This document shows, piece by piece, positions 24,412 through 33,049 of a stretch of 39,785 nucleotides of DNA; position 1 is the first letter of the stretch; each line of letters begins with the position of its first letter. This DNA comes from Fuerstiella sp. (GTDB taxonomy: Bacteria; Planctomycetota; Planctomycetia; Planctomycetales; Planctomycetaceae). The notes below the pieces were generated by a model, which did not search any database, had not been told where the DNA came from, and saw only the letters and a list, made by a program, of their open reading frames with translations. The translations under genes were made by a program, and so were the position numbers. Where the stretch lies: assembly GCA_022843805.1 (NCBI GenBank), contig JALHMY010000091.1:1-39785 (forward strand). Direction: 5' to 3'.

Positions 24412-27198
24412 GTGACTGCTGAACACAACAGACTGAAAGAATGCTCCGAACAACAGATCAGCTGGAAGAAATGGGGCCCATACCTCAGCGAGCGTCAATG
24501 GGGTACTGTGCGTGAGGACTACAGCGAAAACGGTGATGCCTGGAACTTCTTCACTCACGATCATGCCCGTTCCCGCGCGTACCGCTGGGGCGAAGACGGT
24601 CTGGGGGGCATCTCTGACGACCAGCAGCAGCTCTGCTTTGCACTGGCGCTCTGGAACGGAAAGGATCCGATTCTCAAGGAACGCCTTTTTGGACTGACAA
24701 ACAGCGAAGGCAACCATGGCGAGGACGTCAAAGAGTATTACTTTTACCTTGACAGCACGCCGACGCACTCTTACATGAAATACCTTTACAAGTATCCGCA
24801 GGCGGCTTTCCCCTACGCCGATCTGGTGACGACCAATCGCAGTCGCAACCGTAATGATATGGAGTACGAACTGCTTGACACGGGTGTCTTCAGCGACGAC
24901 CGATACTTCGATGTCTTTGTGGAGTATGCGAAGGCCGGACCGGAAGACATTCTGGTAAAGATTACGGCAATCAACCGCGGACCGGAAGCAGCTGACCTGC
25001 ATCTTCTGCCCACACTTTGGTTTCGAAACGACTGGTCGAAATGGATTGCCCAGTCGAACCGAGCCTCCGGGAAACCCACACTCAGACAGGTAAATACGGT
25101 GGCGGGTTCCGGTACCGTCGCCGGTTTACATTCGGCACTCGGGGAATTCACGTTTTTCTGTGAAGGCGAGACGCCCCTGCTTTTCACCGAGAACGAAACC
25201 AACCACGAACGACTGTTCCCAGGACAGAAGAATGAAAGCCCTTATGTCAAGGATGGTATTAATGACTGCGTGGTTAACGGCACGCAGAACAGTGTGAACC
25301 CGGATCGCCAGGGAACGAAAGTGGCAGCGCACTACGAGTTCCGGATTGGCGCCGGCGAGACGCAGATAATTCGCCTGCGTCTGTCGCCGGGGTCTGCCGA
25401 CAGGAACAGCAAACCGTTTGGCAAATCCTTTGATCAGGTCTTCGCCGCAAGACTGCAGGAAGCCGACGAATTTTACAAGTCGGTGACGCCGCACTCGGCA
25501 AGTGCCGATGAAGCCAGTGTGATGCGGCAGGCTCTGGCTGGCATGCTCTGGAGCAAGCAGTTCTTCTTCTTCGACGGTGACAACTGGCTGGACGAACACA
25601 ACAGCAACCCACTTCACTCCGGATATCGCAGCTCGAGGAACTCAGAGTGGTTCCATATGCTGAACAAGGACATCATTTCGATGCCCGACAAGTGGGAGTA
25701 TCCATGGTATGCGGCCTGGGATCTGGCCTTCCACGCGATTCCCCTTGCGATTGTGGATCCTGACTTTGCGAAAGAACAAATGACGCTGATGCTCAAGGGA
25801 GTGTATCTGCATCCCAGCGGTCAGTTACCGGCCTACGAATGGAATTTCAGTGACGTAAACCCGCCGGTACATGCCTGGGCGACACTCTTCCTGCATCGCA
25901 CGGCTCAGGCTTTGGGCAGTGAGACGGACATCGCCTTTCTCCGCGGGGCGTTCAATAAACTCATGCTGAACTTTACGTGGTGGGCGAATCGAAAGGATCG
26001 ATTCGGCAAGAACGTCTTCGAAGGCGGATTTCTCGGACTCGACAACATTGGCGTCTTCGACCGGAGCGCCCCGCTTCCGACAGGCGGACATCTGGAGCAG
26101 GCAGACGGTACGGCGTGGATGGCTCTGTTCAGCCAGAACATGACGGAAATCGCCGTGGAACTGGCCGCCAGTGATCCAGCTTACGAAGACATGGTTCTGA
26201 AGTTTGTGGAACAGTTTTATTACATCGCCGCGGCCATGAATCGTCCCGGTCAGGATGGAATGTGGGATGATGAGGATGGTTTTTACTACGATCTTCTGCG
26301 ACTGCCTGACGGTAGCGCCACCCGGCTGAAGGTGCGTTCTCTTGTGGGGCTGCTGCCATTATGTGCCGTAACGGTCACTGAACCATGGCAGCGGGAGCGT
26401 ATTCCCCGGGCGATTACTGGATTGACGGAACGGCTGCGACGGATACCGGAGCTTGAGAAATCGATGCACCCCATTGGTCCGGGGCATTTCGGCGTGAACC
26501 AGCGTGGATTGCTGGCCGTGCTCAATCCGGAGCGGCTTCGTCGAGTGCTGACAAGGATGCTTGATGAAAACGAGTTCTTTGGCCCTCACGGCATCCGTTC
26601 GATTTCAAAATTCCACGAGCAGCATCCTTATGTCTTCCATGCACAGGGGCAGGAGTACCGGGTGGATTATCTGCCGGCCGAGTCGAACACTGGCATGTTT
26701 GGTGGTAATTCCAACTGGCGTGGTCCCGTTTGGATGCCGGTGAACGCCATGATCATCCGGGCACTTCTGCAGTACTATCTGTATTACGGAGACAACTTCA
26801 GGATCGAATGCCCCACAGGTTCAGGAAAGCTGATGAACCTCTTCGAAGTGAGCGAGGAGCTTTCCAGCCGACTGACCGGGATCTTCCTGCGGGATAAAAA
26901 TGGGCGGCGTCCTGTATTCGGCGGCACAGAGAAGTTTCAGTCAGACCCTCACTGGCGGGATTATCTGCAGTTCTTCGAATACTTCCACGCTGATAATGGT
27001 GCAGGCCTTGGAGCGAGCCATCAGACGGGCTGGACTGGTCTGGTGGCCAAGTTCATTCAGCTTTACGGCGATCTGGATGCGAAGCAGATTCTGGAAGGGG
27101 GTAAATTGGCTGGGTTCCGATCACAACAGCACGGGGTTGAATCACCCCTCCCTGTTTCTGATCGAGAGCCGACTGCAGAAAAGAGGATGAATCCATGA
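24412..27198 (+). CDS. GH63/MGH1-like glycoside hydrolase (glucosidase)
   Basis: A 928-residue cytoplasmic protein without signal peptide. The N-terminal beta domain (to about residue 330) has the marks WGPYLSERQWGTVREDYS, THDHARSRAYRWGEDGLGG and KERLFGLTNSEGNHGEDVKE. The (alpha/alpha)6 catalytic domain follows, with YPWYAAWDLAFHAIPLA, FLGLDNIGVFDRS (an Asp here is the likely general acid) and NSNWRGPVWMPVNAMI. This matches the GH63 family relatives annotated as mannosylglycerate hydrolase MGH1-like glucosidases, which remove alpha-linked glucose or mannose units; the real substrate cannot be read from sequence. The start is GTG 24412 with AGGTGA upstream. Its TGA overlaps the next ATG, and a GH13 gene lies two genes further, so an alpha-glucan or glycoside role is plausible. 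Confidence 0.88.
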   Translation: MTAEHNRLKECSEQQISWKKWGPYLSERQWGTVREDYSENGDAWNFFTHDHARSRAYRWGEDGLGGISDDQQQLCFALALWNGKDPILKERLFGLTNSEGNHGEDVKEYYFYLDSTPTHSYMKYLYKYPQAAFPYADLVTTNRSRNRNDMEYELLDTGVFSDDRYFDVFVEYAKAGPEDILVKITAINRGPEAADLHLLPTLWFRNDWSKWIAQSNRASGKPTLRQVNTVAGSGTVAGLHSALGEFTFFCEGETPLLFTENETNHERLFPGQKNESPYVKDGINDCVVNGTQNSVNPDRQGTKVAAHYEFRIGAGETQIIRLRLSPGSADRNSKPFGKSFDQVFAARLQEADEFYKSVTPHSASADEASVMRQALAGMLWSKQFFFFDGDNWLDEHNSNPLHSGYRSSRNSEWFHMLNKDIISMPDKWEYPWYAAWDLAFHAIPLAIVDPDFAKEQMTLMLKGVYLHPSGQLPAYEWNFSDVNPPVHAWATLFLHRTAQALGSETDIAFLRGAFNKLMLNFTWWANRKDRFGKNVFEGGFLGLDNIGVFDRSAPLPTGGHLEQADGTAWMALFSQNMTEIAVELAASDPAYEDMVLKFVEQFYYIAAAMNRPGQDGMWDDEDGFYYDLLRLPDGSATRLKVRSLVGLLPLCAVTVTEPWQRERIPRAITGLTERLRRIPELEKSMHPIGPGHFGVNQRGLLAVLNPERLRRVLTRMLDENEFFGPHGIRSISKFHEQHPYVFHAQGQEYRVDYLPAESNTGMFGGNSNWRGPVWMPVNAMIIRALLQYYLYYGDNFRIECPTGSGKLMNLFEVSEELSSRLTGIFLRDKNGRRPVFGGTEKFQSDPHWRDYLQFFEYFHADNGAGLGASHQTGWTGLVAKFIQLYGDLDAKQILEGGKLAGFRSQQHGVESPLPVSDREPTAEKRMNP

Positions 27199-27980
27199 TT
27201 TCCGGTCCGCTGGATCAGATCCCGCTCTGGTTATTCCTGCCGCTCACCATGATTGTCAGCCTGATGGCATTGGAGGTGGGGTACAAATCAGGAATTTGGA
27301 GGCACTCGCGGGTCGCCGATGAAAAAGAGGCTCCGGTAGCGGCGATGGCCGCTTCTGTTCTGGGTTTGCTTGCCTTTATGCTGGCATTTACGTTCAGCAT
27401 GGCAGCGACTCGCTTTGACGCACGTCGTCAGGCGGTCCTTGAAGAAGCCAATGCGATTGGCACTACCTGGCTGCGATCTCGTCTTCTCGCCGAGCCTCAG
27501 CGTTCTGAAATGGCTGACCTCCTTCGTCGCTATACGGAGGTTCGAACTCAGAAGTTTACCACGAAGAATCTGGCGAGTCTGCTGAGTGAATCGGAAACAC
27601 TGCACGAGCAAATGTGGCAAAGAGCTGTTGCAGCCGCTGAAATGGATTCTGGTTCAATGATGACAGCGCTATTTCTGCAGTCGCTGAATGAAACGATTGA
27701 TCTGCACGCAAAGCGAGTCTATGTCGGACTCTATAGTCGGATTCCAGTCACAATCTGGCTGGCTTTGCTTGCATTGGTACTGCTGGGTATGTTTTCGCTC
27801 GGTTATCAGTCCGGAATCTCGGCGACTCGCCATTCCCTGGGAATGCCCATCTTTGCTTTGGCCTTTTCCGGTGTCTTGTACCTGATTGTGGATCTGGACC
27901 GGGCCCACGAAGGATTGATGCAGGTCGGCCAGGACGCCATGATCCATTTGCGAGATTCGATGCTGACCCCAGCTCCGTAG
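27195..27980 (+). CDS. DUF4239-like (bestrophin-related) membrane protein
   Basis: A 261-residue protein with four predicted membrane helices in a 2+2 arrangement: about 9-28, 48-70, 184-204 and 213-233. The middle domain (71-180) begins RFDARRQAVLEEANAIGTTW, the signature of the DUF4239/bestrophin-like family, where the conserved EANAIGT segment follows the second helix. Function in bacteria is not known. It overlaps the glucosidase gene by ATGA and is followed after 39 bases by a GH13 gene, so it is the middle gene of an operon. Confidence 0.8.
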   Translation: MISGPLDQIPLWLFLPLTMIVSLMALEVGYKSGIWRHSRVADEKEAPVAAMAASVLGLLAFMLAFTFSMAATRFDARRQAVLEEANAIGTTWLRSRLLAEPQRSEMADLLRRYTEVRTQKFTTKNLASLLSESETLHEQMWQRAVAAAEMDSGSMMTALFLQSLNETIDLHAKRVYVGLYSRIPVTIWLALLALVLLGMFSLGYQSGISATRHSLGMPIFALAFSGVLYLIVDLDRAHEGLMQVGQDAMIHLRDSMLTPAP

Positions 27981-28019
27981 CCAGGGTTCACTCACATTCC
28001 TGTGTCATTTGGGGGGCTT

Positions 28020-29510
28020 ATGACTGCATCGACTTATCCATCGCTCTATCAGGTCAATACAAGAGTCTGGCTGACCGAGCTATCGCGAACACTGGAACGT
28101 CCTGCCACGCTGGACGATATTCCGGACGCAGAACTGGATCACCTTGCCGAACTCGGTTTCGACTGGATCTGGTTCCTCAGCGTCTGGCAGACAGGCCCGG
28201 GTGCTCAGCATGTTTCACGGAGTAACGCCGGATGGCGTCATGAGTTTCAGGAAACGCTTCCGGATCTGCTGGAAGAAGATATTGCTGGTTCAGGATTCGC
28301 AATCACTGGTTATACAGTCCACGGGAATCTCGGTGGCGATGCTGCGCTTGCGCGACTTCGCGAACGCCTGCGTCGGCGCGGTCTTAAGCTGATGCTGGAT
28401 TTCGTGCCCAATCACATGGGTCTCGATCACCCATGGCTCGACGAACATCCGGAGTACTTCGTTGCGGGAACGGAATCTGACCTGACTGTGGCGCCACAGA
28501 ACTACATTCGAGTCAAAAGCAGGAAGGGCAATCTGATCCTCGCCTATGGCCGAGATCCGTATTTCTCAGGATGGCCCGACACGCTGCAGCTGAACTACGC
28601 GAATCCGGCACTGCAGGAAGCGATGACTGGTGAACTGCTGAGAATTTCCGGACAATGCGATGGAGTACGCTGTGACATGGCCATGCTGGTTCTCCCGGAA
28701 GTCTTTGAACGGACCTGGGGCCAGCGTGCACCACTGTTCTGGCCGGCGGCGACTCAGCGAGTTCGAGAAAAAGTCCCTGGCTTCCTTTTTATGGCTGAGG
28801 TCTACTGGGACCTGGAATGGACGCTGCAGCAGCAGGGCTTTGATTACGCCTATGACAAGCGACTCTATGACCGGCTTCGAGATGGACATGCACGGCCTGT
28901 GCGAGAACATTTTCATGCGGAACCTGCCTACCAGAATCGACTGGCGAGGTTTCTGGAAAACCATGACGAACCTCGTGCAGCATCCACGTTTACTCCGGAG
29001 ATTCATCGGGCCGCTGCCGTTCTCACATTTCTCTCGCCTGGCCTGCGTTTCTTTCACCAGGGGCAGTTTGAAGGACGCAGAAAACGAATTTCGCCTCACC
29101 TCATACGAGGGCCGATTGAACCCATTGATGTTCAGCTGAATGAATTTTACATTCGTCTGCTGGCCGTACTTCGTCAGCCAGCTGTGCGGCATGGAGAATG
29201 GCGAATGCTGGAATGCACGCCAGGCTGGGATGGTAACTGGACGAATGACTGCTTCGTCGTATTTGCCTGGCAGGGACAGCAGGGAGAGCTGATGGTCGTT
29301 GCCGTAAACTATGCCCCGAATCAAAGCCAGTGCCATGTCTCACTGCCGTTTGCTGAGCTCAGCGGCAGCCGATGGCAGTTGCACGATCAGCTCTCGGAGG
29401 CATGTTTCGAGTGGAACGGCGATGACTTACGGGGCCGGGGGCTGTTTCTGGATCTGGCTCCGTGGCAGGCCTGTGTCTTTTTGTTGCAGCAAATGAAATC
29501 GTCAGCGTGA
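28020..29510 (+). CDS. GH13 alpha-amylase family hydrolase
   Basis: A 496-residue cytoplasmic protein. The (beta/alpha)8 motifs are complete: region I DFVPNHMG (127-134), region II GVRCDMA with nucleophile Asp219, region III FLFMAEVYWD with acid/base Glu260, and region IV ENHDEP with Asp316. The C-terminal beta domain starts near residue 390. It should act on alpha-glucosidic bonds, either as hydrolase or transglycosidase (sucrose- or trehalose-type relatives share this layout); which is not decided by the motifs. The start is ATG 28020 with GGGGGG 4 bases before it; an in-frame ATG 18 bases upstream lacks this. Third gene of the glucosidase operon. Confidence 0.88.
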   Translation: MTASTYPSLYQVNTRVWLTELSRTLERPATLDDIPDAELDHLAELGFDWIWFLSVWQTGPGAQHVSRSNAGWRHEFQETLPDLLEEDIAGSGFAITGYTVHGNLGGDAALARLRERLRRRGLKLMLDFVPNHMGLDHPWLDEHPEYFVAGTESDLTVAPQNYIRVKSRKGNLILAYGRDPYFSGWPDTLQLNYANPALQEAMTGELLRISGQCDGVRCDMAMLVLPEVFERTWGQRAPLFWPAATQRVREKVPGFLFMAEVYWDLEWTLQQQGFDYAYDKRLYDRLRDGHARPVREHFHAEPAYQNRLARFLENHDEPRAASTFTPEIHRAAAVLTFLSPGLRFFHQGQFEGRRKRISPHLIRGPIEPIDVQLNEFYIRLLAVLRQPAVRHGEWRMLECTPGWDGNWTNDCFVVFAWQGQQGELMVVAVNYAPNQSQCHVSLPFAELSGSRWQLHDQLSEACFEWNGDDLRGRGLFLDLAPWQACVFLLQQMKSSA

Positions 29511-29609
29511 AGACGACCACGGCAGTGCTCTGAGCCGTCGTGTCATACAGGAGGCCCCGTTTGTCAGACGCGCAGCGTACAAAAAGATTCCGGGACTGCC
29601 GAGGATGAG

Positions 29610-30287
29610 ATGAACACGACGCCGAATGAAACTGTACGGAGCCAAATACCTCCGCAAGGCATTGCTGTCAGTGGGATCGTCTTTTCCGCACTTTATGCGG
29701 CAAGCCTGATACTGTTAAGGCTCGCAGTGCCAGCCGACCCGAAGGATGCCGGCATTTGGCTTTCAAGTCCCGAGTACCGAAGTTTGGTACACAACGCGCT
29801 GAACCTGCTTCCATTTGCGGGGATTGCGTTTCTTTGGTTCATGGGAGTATTGCGCCACCGCATCGGCCTGCTTGAGGATCGCTTTTTCGCGACTATTTTT
29901 CTTGGCAGCGGACTGCTGTTCGTGGCCATGATGTTTGGCACTGCGGCTGTTTCCCGAGCACTTCTGGATACCTTCGGAACCGATGCCGGTGTTTCTGACC
30001 AGAGCGATACATACCGAGTCGCTCGTGGAATCGCCTACTCGCTGACCAATACTTTCGGTAACAGGATGGCAGCGGTGTTCATGTTTGTAACATCCACAAT
30101 TGGACTCCACACCGCCGTGCTGCCCCGCTGGATCTCGTGCACGGGATTTGTGTCTGCACTTGCGATGCTATTCCTGAACCTTAACATTGCATGGATCGCA
30201 CTTCTCTTTCCAGTGTGGGTACTCACGATCAGTATATATATCTTATGCTCGGAGTTTCGGTCTGGCCGCCGCGGATTGATGAGTTGA
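29610..30287 (+). CDS. Polytopic membrane protein, unknown function
   Basis: A 225-residue protein with five or six predicted helices (about 17-40, 62-81, 92-115, 150-170 and one or two in 175-212). No domain with a known reaction is recognised. GAGG lies just before the ATG. It sits 99 bases after the GH13 gene on the same strand and 148 bases before a glycosyltransferase, so it may be transcribed with either. Confidence 0.7.
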   Translation: MNTTPNETVRSQIPPQGIAVSGIVFSALYAASLILLRLAVPADPKDAGIWLSSPEYRSLVHNALNLLPFAGIAFLWFMGVLRHRIGLLEDRFFATIFLGSGLLFVAMMFGTAAVSRALLDTFGTDAGVSDQSDTYRVARGIAYSLTNTFGNRMAAVFMFVTSTIGLHTAVLPRWISCTGFVSALAMLFLNLNIAWIALLFPVWVLTISIYILCSEFRSGRRGLMS

Positions 30288-30435
30288 CCGGAACTCGTTT
30301 CGCAGTGAGACCTGGTGCAGTTACAATGCAATGTGTCGCAGGGTGAGTTACGCTGGACTTCGCGACTGACGTTCAGTGCCACCGGATTGGCAGAACCGCT
30401 GCACGAACCGCGGGATTAAGAGCAGTTGATATTTC

Positions 30436-31626
30436 ATGTCGAGAATTCGAGTTGTCTTTTCCATTGGTGCCATGCATGGCGGCGGGTCTGAACGTCAGCT
30501 GGTATCGCTGTTGCGAAATCTCGATCGGGATCGCTTTGAGCCATTCCTTTACCTGGTTTATCGATCAGGGCCGTTGCTTGAGCTGATTCCTGACGACGTG
30601 CCCGTCGCATCGTTTGACGAGCGAGTTTCATCGTCCGGGCTTTATCTGCCGGGGCTGATGCATCGTCGGCGAGTCAGCGATCTCGCTCAATATTTCAAGG
30701 AAGTCCGGGCGGACGTGAGTTATGATCGAACATTTCTGATGACACTAATCTCGGCTGCCGCCGCACAGCGAGTCGGGATACCAAATGTTTCAACGATTGT
30801 GACTGATCCGGAAACCGGATTTGCCCCGGTGGCCGGACGATTTCAATGGTTCAAGCGGCGAATCCTGCACCGGCTCTATAACAAGTCGTCAAGAGTCCTT
30901 GCGGTTTCCGATGGAGCACGCGAGTCAGCCATTCGATTTTATGGAATTCGTCCTGAAAAGATTCAGACCCTGACAAATGGGGTGGATGTGGAATTGCTTC
31001 GGGAGCAGGCGCTTATACCCCCGTCTGATTCCTGGTGGGGCGGCGGAAATCAGTCATTTACAGACGATACCGCAGTCGTACGTCTGGTAACGGCTGGTCG
31101 TCTGAATGAGCAAAAGGGATTCCACTACCTGATTCATGCACTGGCAGCTTTGAAGAAGCAGCATCCTGACAGACGATTCTATCTGGCGATCCTCGGCGAG
31201 GGATCATGGAGATCCAGATTGCAGGACCTTATCCACAGTCTCGAACTGACCGAAAATGTGCGGCTCCCGGGGTTTTGTAAGAATGCTGCGGCATGGTATT
31301 CGTCGGCCAATGTTTTCGTATTGCCGTCGCTGATTGAAGGAATGCCCAATGTGCTTCTTGAGGCGATGGCTTTGGGAGTTCCGGTCATTTCGGCGGACTG
31401 CCCGTCTGGTCCGCGGCAAATCCTTGCCGGAGGGCAACTGGGAATTCTTGTGCCTCCGGGCAGCAGTGCTGCACTGGCATCAGCAATTTCAGAGGTCATC
31501 AGGAAAACGGAAGACACAAAATTACGTGCGGACAAAGCCAGACAGGCGATTGAACAGCATTATTCAATCGCCGCGGCCTGCCGACAGCTGCAAGGCATCC
31601 TCATTAAAGTGACTGATCGGCATTGA
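30436..31626 (+). CDS. Glycosyltransferase, family 4 (GT-B)
   Basis: A 396-residue cytoplasmic protein. The N-terminal half has the acceptor-side loop GAMHGGGSERQ (11-21). The C-terminal half has the donor-binding signatures TAGRLNEQKGFHYLIHAL (219-236), LAILGEGSWR, and PSLIEGMPNVLLEAMALGVP with the EX7E pair Glu301/Glu309. This is a retaining GT4 enzyme transferring a sugar from a nucleotide-sugar donor, probably to a surface glycan or lipid acceptor; the substrate is unknown. A terminator overlaps its stop codon. Confidence 0.9.
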   Translation: MSRIRVVFSIGAMHGGGSERQLVSLLRNLDRDRFEPFLYLVYRSGPLLELIPDDVPVASFDERVSSSGLYLPGLMHRRRVSDLAQYFKEVRADVSYDRTFLMTLISAAAAQRVGIPNVSTIVTDPETGFAPVAGRFQWFKRRILHRLYNKSSRVLAVSDGARESAIRFYGIRPEKIQTLTNGVDVELLREQALIPPSDSWWGGGNQSFTDDTAVVRLVTAGRLNEQKGFHYLIHALAALKKQHPDRRFYLAILGEGSWRSRLQDLIHSLELTENVRLPGFCKNAAAWYSSANVFVLPSLIEGMPNVLLEAMALGVPVISADCPSGPRQILAGGQLGILVPPGSSAALASAISEVIRKTEDTKLRADKARQAIEQHYSIAAACRQLQGILIKVTDRH

Positions 31627-31648
31627 ATCGGCCGATCAGCACTTTTTC
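31613..31648 (+). terminator. Rho-independent terminator overlapping the GT4 stop
   Basis: CTGATCGG (31613-31620) pairs with CCGATCAG (31632-31639), followed by CACTTTTTCGG. The stop TGA (31624-31626) lies in the loop. It faces the convergent PEP-CTERM gene. Confidence 0.75.
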
Positions 31649-31683
31649 GGACTTAACTTTCCGGGTGTGATACTTAACGATTG

Positions 31684-32679
31684 TCAGATTGCAGCGGTTA
31701 CCCTGCGACGAACCGACTTCGAAGCAAGCCCCAGTGCACAAAAGCCAAAAAGAGCAATTGAAGACGGCTCAGGAACTTCGCTCGGCGGAACAGCGAATCC
31801 TTTGACTACGAAAATCTGATCGCCACCACCGAAGGTCGAAAACAGGAAATCACCAGTCAACGGATCGATAAACGCTCCTTCCGCACCATCAAGACCAGTA
31901 ATGAAATCTCGGCGTGTACCCAGAATTGGATTTCCAAATGCATCCACATCGTAAGCGCCCACTGTACCTGCTGCAAACTCAGAAACCAGCATGGAAGGCG
32001 CCGAGAAATCCGGTGAACCTCCGGGCACGTAGACAAATCCTTCAGGTCCGCCCGGCAGAGTCGTTTCCAGTGTAACTGAAGTAATATCGTAGGTTCCATT
32101 TCCGTCGGGTGAAAATGTGGCCGTGTAAAACTCACCACCAATGTACGAAACCAGCTTCATCAAACCGGCACCGCCAAATCCTGAAGGAACAAAGTTAATT
32201 GCAGAATGTGAACCTGCTACGCCAAGCGGGGTAAGGTCAATTACTTTATCGGGTGACGTGCTGCCAGGCTTGTATTGAGAAAGCATGTTGACGGGCCACT
32301 GAGAGGCAAAAAGCACACCGCCGGGACCGTAGGTCACTCCGCCATCGTTGTAAGGCGCTGGCCCGAAAACTGAGGCAGAGCCGGAAAACCCATTAATATG
32401 TCCGTCGATATCTCGCGTTACGCCAATCGTATAGAGAGTTCCGCCTGAACCATTGGCCTGACCACCGATCAGCAGCGTGTCCGTGGTACCGGCCAGAAGT
32501 GTCAGGCCTCCATAAAGAGGAACGACCCCAGGCGCTGATCCCAGTGATGTGATCGTGTAGGAATCTGCGAACGGTGCCGCGAGAGCCGCTGCAGCATTTA
32601 CGATGCGAATGTCAACCAGTTGGTTGAAACAAATCGCCGCCAGGATCATGATCAGTGATCCAAAAGAGTTCTTCTTCAT
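31684..32679 (-). CDS. PEP-CTERM sorting-domain protein
   Basis: A 331-residue exported protein. The N-terminus has a signal peptide (KKNSFGSLIMILAAICFNQL, cleavage near VNA-A). The body (about 30-295) is rich in Gly/Pro/Phe beta strands and may be a propeller (repeats like GGVTYGPGGVLFASQW and DGAEGAFIDPLTGDFLFSTF). The end is a PEP-CTERM tail: VPEPSSIALFGFCALGLASK then VRRR, that is PEP motif, hydrophobic helix and basic end, which is processed by an exosortase. Proteins of this type that read 'GDFLFSTFGGGDQI' are common in planctomycetes; the function is unknown. It is convergent with the GT4 gene. Confidence 0.88.
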   Translation of the reverse strand: MKKNSFGSLIMILAAICFNQLVDIRIVNAAAALAAPFADSYTITSLGSAPGVVPLYGGLTLLAGTTDTLLIGGQANGSGGTLYTIGVTRDIDGHINGFSGSASVFGPAPYNDGGVTYGPGGVLFASQWPVNMLSQYKPGSTSPDKVIDLTPLGVAGSHSAINFVPSGFGGAGLMKLVSYIGGEFYTATFSPDGNGTYDITSVTLETTLPGGPEGFVYVPGGSPDFSAPSMLVSEFAAGTVGAYDVDAFGNPILGTRRDFITGLDGAEGAFIDPLTGDFLFSTFGGGDQIFVVKGFAVPPSEVPEPSSIALFGFCALGLASKSVRRRVTAAI

Positions 32680-33049
32680 TGTCCACCTTTAGCAATTTTA
32701 TCAATGAACCGCACTGGCTTAACGCAGAGCCCAGTTCCAGGAAACGACGACACGAATTCCGTTGACACAAAACCCATTAAAGCCCTCAGGATGCCATCTT
32801 CGTCAGATCGGGTGACTAATGTCAATCTCCTTAAAGATGCCAATCCAGGCTTTCCTCAAAAGTTCTCCCTCCGCTCTCCTTGACAAATCCCGATCAGTTG
32901 AACCAGAGATGATCTCTTTTTGATAGTCCGGCGTCTCAAAATGAGAATGCCTCGCCGCCTATTTTTTCTGACCAGCGGCGGATCCTGCCATAGTCGCTTT
33001 ACGTGTGTTGTCGCATGAATGTTAATACGCATCCACGGAGACGTTTGTC
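32680..33049. other. Intergenic region between divergent genes
   Basis: About 370 bases, AT-richer than the neighbours, between the PEP-CTERM gene and the PSCyt1 gene. TTGACA at about 32880 resembles a -35 element for the right-hand gene, but no matching -10 box was found. GGAG (33037-33040) is the ribosome binding site of the right-hand gene. Confidence 0.4.

Noticed and set aside
28566..29336. 256-residue minus-strand frame opposite the GH13 gene
   Set aside because: The + strand holds all four GH13 motifs; the reverse frame has none.
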